Assembly: GCA_023665145.1 (NCBI GenBank)
Contig: JAMPEM010000019.1
Coordinates: 1 to 35,732 of the forward strand
Length of the DNA: 35,732 bases
From: Bacteroides sp.
GTDB taxonomy: Bacteria; Bacteroidota; Bacteroidia; Bacteroidales; Muribaculaceae
Direction: 5' to 3'
Below are positions 34,204 through 35,732 of the stretch, in pieces. The position numbers were made by a program, and so were the translations under genes. Within the stretch, counting starts at the first letter, position 1; each line of letters opens with the position of its first letter. The notes below the pieces were generated by a model. The model did not search any database, was not told where the DNA came from, and saw only the letters and a program-made list of their open reading frames with translations.

Positions 34204-34599
34204 TCAGGAGCCTGTAGTAAAGCTAAGTTTCACCTTCTTGCCATTAAACGTCACAGCTTTTGACATAGTTAAGTAGTTGCCGCCTCTTTTTATAGCGAAG
34301 ACGAATTGTGTGCACTTCCCTTTAGATTTAATTGAAACGGTCACTGTCGCGCCGGTCTGTTTATATGTACCGACATATTTGCTTCCGGCTATATAAAGTT
34401 CACATTTTCCGAATTTAGTAAACATAATACTTGCACCTGCACCCGACACATCATCTCCACCCATATAAGCACCGATGGTCGATACGGATGAGGACGCCAT
34501 GCAAATAGATGCTGAGGTGTCGCATGAAGCAAAAGATTTCGTCGAGTATACAGCCGCGACAGCTGCAAGTAACACAACAAACATGAAAAGCTTTTTCAT
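34204..34599 (-). CDS. Small secreted protein of unknown function
   Basis: The 131-residue protein has a signal peptide (MKKLFMFVVLLAAVAAVYSTKSFA, cut near residue 24). A mature part of about 107 residues follows with four cysteines (SCDTS, SICMAS, GKCELY, GKCTQF), enough for two disulphides. From residue 58 the pattern is beta-rich (FGKCELYIAGSKYVGTYKQ, ATVTVSIKSKGKCTQFVFAIKRGGNYL, VTFNGKKVKLSF), resembling small beta-barrel or lipocalin-like folds, but I cannot assign a family. It follows an unusually long leader, about 250 bases, that contains the rod-like RNA and two hairpins, behind a consensus promoter. This arrangement suggests that its expression is tightly controlled after transcription start. 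Confidence 0.7.
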   Translation of the reverse strand: MKKLFMFVVLLAAVAAVYSTKSFASCDTSASICMASSSVSTIGAYMGGDDVSGAGASIMFTKFGKCELYIAGSKYVGTYKQTGATVTVSIKSKGKCTQFVFAIKRGGNYLTMSKAVTFNGKKVKLSFTTGS

Positions 34600-34617
34600 T
34601 TGTTCTCAGAGGTCCTA

Positions 34618-34661
34618 CAACCCACCAGACCATTAATTAAATAATAAAGAAACGTGGGTTG
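34618..34661 (-). promoter_or_regulatory. Second hairpin in the leader of the 131-residue secreted protein
   Basis: GTGGGTTG and its complement CAACCCAC (34618-34625 with 34654-34661) form an 8-bp stem around an AT-rich 28-base loop. It lies about 20 bases before the ATG, downstream of the rod-like element. Confidence 0.5.
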
Positions 34662-34671
34662 ACTTTACCAC

Positions 34672-34800
34672 ATCTCCTATTGACGGTCCTGAGAAAACCT
34701 TGAGTGCAAGATGTGAAACAGCAGCCCACGCTATAGCGTGAGAACCGTTTTAACCATCTCTTGCACTCGTGAAAATTTCTCAGGTTTTCAATAGCAAGAT
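34672..34800 (-). ncRNA. Rod-shaped structured RNA element, leader or independent RNA
   Basis: Read on the minus strand, four nested helices make one rod of about 129 bases. They are ATCT and CTATTGA (34797-34800, 34788-34794) with TCAATAG and AGAT (34677-34683, 34672-34675); CCTGAGAAA (34776-34784) with TTTCTCAGG (34688-34696); GAGTGCAAGA (34759-34768) with TCTTGCACTC (34702-34711); and an apical CACGC-TATA-GCGTG (34727-34740). Internal loops separate them. It is transcribed from the promoter at 34858-34889. It could be a cis-acting leader (riboswitch-like) for the secreted protein, or a separate small RNA such as a 6S-like rod. I cannot match it to a named family. The region 34600-34857 has no gene. 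Confidence 0.6.
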
Positions 34801-34857
34801 AGCAAAACGCTTCTTCGTTAAATCATATGTTATGACAGAAGTTACTCTATCTAATTG

Positions 34858-34889
34858 CAAAGATAGATAAAATCATTGACACCAACAAA
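34858..34889 (-). promoter_or_regulatory. Consensus promoter driving the structured leader
   Basis: On the minus strand TTTG (complement of 34886-34889), exactly 20 bp, then TATCTTTG (complement of 34858-34865). Transcription should begin near 34850, well upstream of the rod element. A perfect TCATA-TGT-TATGA dyad (34823-34835) follows just downstream of the start site. No matching promoter was found on the plus strand before the element, which fixes the likely direction. Confidence 0.75.
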
Positions 34890-35029
34890 AATTTTTCCAT
34901 CGAACCATCGAACCACGAATAAAAAATAGCACCATCCGGAAATAACATTACATCGAGCGGTAACACATAAACCACAGGCAGCAACGACGCTCAAACTACC
35001 GCAACACTCCTTTACACCTGACTCCTAAC
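34890..35029. other. Gene-free stretch before the repeat array
   Basis: No open frame or RNA signal is seen. A short direct repeat CCATCGAA occurs twice near 34898-34913. The composition grades into the CT/A-rich strand bias of the repeat array. Confidence 0.5.
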
Positions 35030-35732
35030 TTTGAGCTTCAACGAAGCTCAAGTTGATCCTCCAAGCATCGGAGATGTGACATCGTCTGAAACCCCACATG
35101 AAGGAGCGCAGCGACCCAGCGTGGGGAGATACAGAAACTCATGAGCCAACCCCCAACTCCTAACTTTGAGCTTCAACGAAGCTCAAGTACATCCTCCAAG
35201 CATCGGAGATGCGACATCGTCTGAAACCCCACATGAAGGAGCGCAGCGACCGAGTGTGGGGAGATACAGAAACTCATAAACCAACCCCTAACTCCTAACT
35301 TTGAGCTTCAACGAAGCTCAAGTAGATCCTCCAAGCATCGGAGATGCGACATCGTCTGAAACCCCACATGAAGGAGCGCAGCGACCGAGTGTGGGGAGAT
35401 ACAGAAACTCATAAACCAAACGCCTAACCCCTAACACCTAACTCTTAACTCCTTACTCCTAACTCCTAACTCCAAACTCCTAACACCAAACTCCTAACAC
35501 CTAACTCCTAACACCTAACACCTAACACCTAACTCCAAACTCAAAACTCCAAACACCTAACTTTGAGCTTCAACGAAGCTCAAGTAGATCCTCCTAGCAT
35601 CGGAGATGCGACATCGTCTGAAACCCCACACGAAAGAGCGAAGCGACCCAGTGTGGGAAGATACATAAACTCATAAGCCAACCCCTAACTCCTAACTTTG
35701 AGCTTCAACGAAGCTCAAGTAGATCCTCCAAG
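35030..35732. repeat. 135-bp tandem repeat array, five copies, last cut by the window end
   Basis: The conserved start TTTGAGCTTCAACG occurs at 35030, 35165, 35300, 35562 and 35697. The spacing is 135, 135, 262 and 135 bases. Each unit holds a perfect hairpin (TTGAGCTTC, loop AAC, GAAGCTCAA). Next come GCATC-GGA-GATGC, a third stem CCCCACAT / GTGTGGGG around GAGCGCAGCG, the motif GATACAGAAACTCAT, and a tail of CCTAACTCCTAAC type. Copy 4 is the most diverged, while copies 2 and 3 are nearly identical. There is no open reading frame in the array. The copy number is a lower limit because the array runs off the window. It is not a CRISPR: units are too long and have no variable spacers. Confidence 0.9.
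35421..35561. repeat. CCTAAC-type simple repeat inserted in the tandem array
   Basis: Imperfect repeats of CTAACTCC, CTAACACC and CCAAACTCC fill the 127 extra bases between copies 3 and 4. The plus strand has almost no G. The short tail of every 135-bp unit (AACCCCTAACTCCTAAC) has the same sequence, so this block looks like an expansion of that tail. Confidence 0.8.

Noticed and set aside
34672..34800. Rod element considered as SRP (4.5S) RNA
   Set aside because: The conserved SRP domain IV loop sequence (GGAA tetraloop with the asymmetric AGCAGCC / AGG context) is absent. A 6S-like identity is not excluded.
34823..34835. TCATATGTTATGA sharing a ten-base word with the dyad at 20115
   Set aside because: A shared ATATGTTATG in such AT-rich DNA is close to chance expectation, so a common regulator is not claimed.
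35030..35732. Repeat array considered as a CRISPR
   Set aside because: Units are 135 bases with no unique spacers of 25-40 bases, and no cas genes are near.

Overview
The window looks like a piece of an AT-rich Bacteroidales chromosome, most likely Muribaculaceae or a close gut relative. The evidence is internal. At several loci the promoters follow the Bacteroidetes pattern (TTTG, 20 bp, TAnnTTTG). The order tsaD, cinA-like, rpmB, rpmG, DUF4295 is present. There is a GT3-type glycogen synthase, an EF-G2-like factor with altered GTPase motifs, a glyS-lemA-FKBP-peptidase operon, and starts that rarely carry a Shine-Dalgarno. The genus is inference. I see no insertion sequence, integrase, phage gene or CRISPR array.

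Layout. 1-2166: the 3' end of tRNA-Arg(ACG), its terminator, and a secreted CotH-family protein. 2149-5140: tsaD, a CinA-like deamidase without the usual MoCF domain, then a promoter, a structured leader and the rpmB-rpmG-DUF4295 operon. 5291-6475: two divergent small outer-membrane beta-barrel proteins. 6690-18121: nine co-oriented, tightly packed genes: NAD synthetase, tsaC/Sua5, an undecaprenyl-phosphate sugar phosphotransferase, a CLC chloride protein, fmt, and menD-menB-menC-menE. 18106-20073: a Crp/Fnr regulator convergent with hemW. 20245-27102: an EF-G2-like factor, glycogen synthase and alpha-glucan phosphorylase. 27126-32485, minus strand: glyS, lemA, an FKBP lipoprotein and an S9 peptidase. 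32632-34599: three exported or membrane proteins of unknown function. 34600-35732 is non-coding: a structured RNA leader, a strong minus-strand promoter, and a 135-bp tandem repeat array interrupted by a CCTAAC-type simple repeat.

How the genes fit together. tsaD and tsaC are two parts of tRNA t6A synthesis. fmt, glyS, the ribosomal proteins and EF-G2 serve translation. The men genes supply menaquinone for anaerobic respiration, though menF, menH and menA are not here. Glycogen synthase and the phosphorylase make and break storage glucan. The Crp/Fnr regulator and EF-G2 may be linked through starvation control; this is inference from what is known in Bacteroides.

Most worth a second look: the rod-shaped leader RNA (34672-34800) in front of a small secreted orphan protein, which has a possible alternative pairing at the start codon; the 135-bp repeat array; the mutually exclusive hairpins in the rpmB leader; and the 54-nt hairpin just upstream of glycogen synthase.
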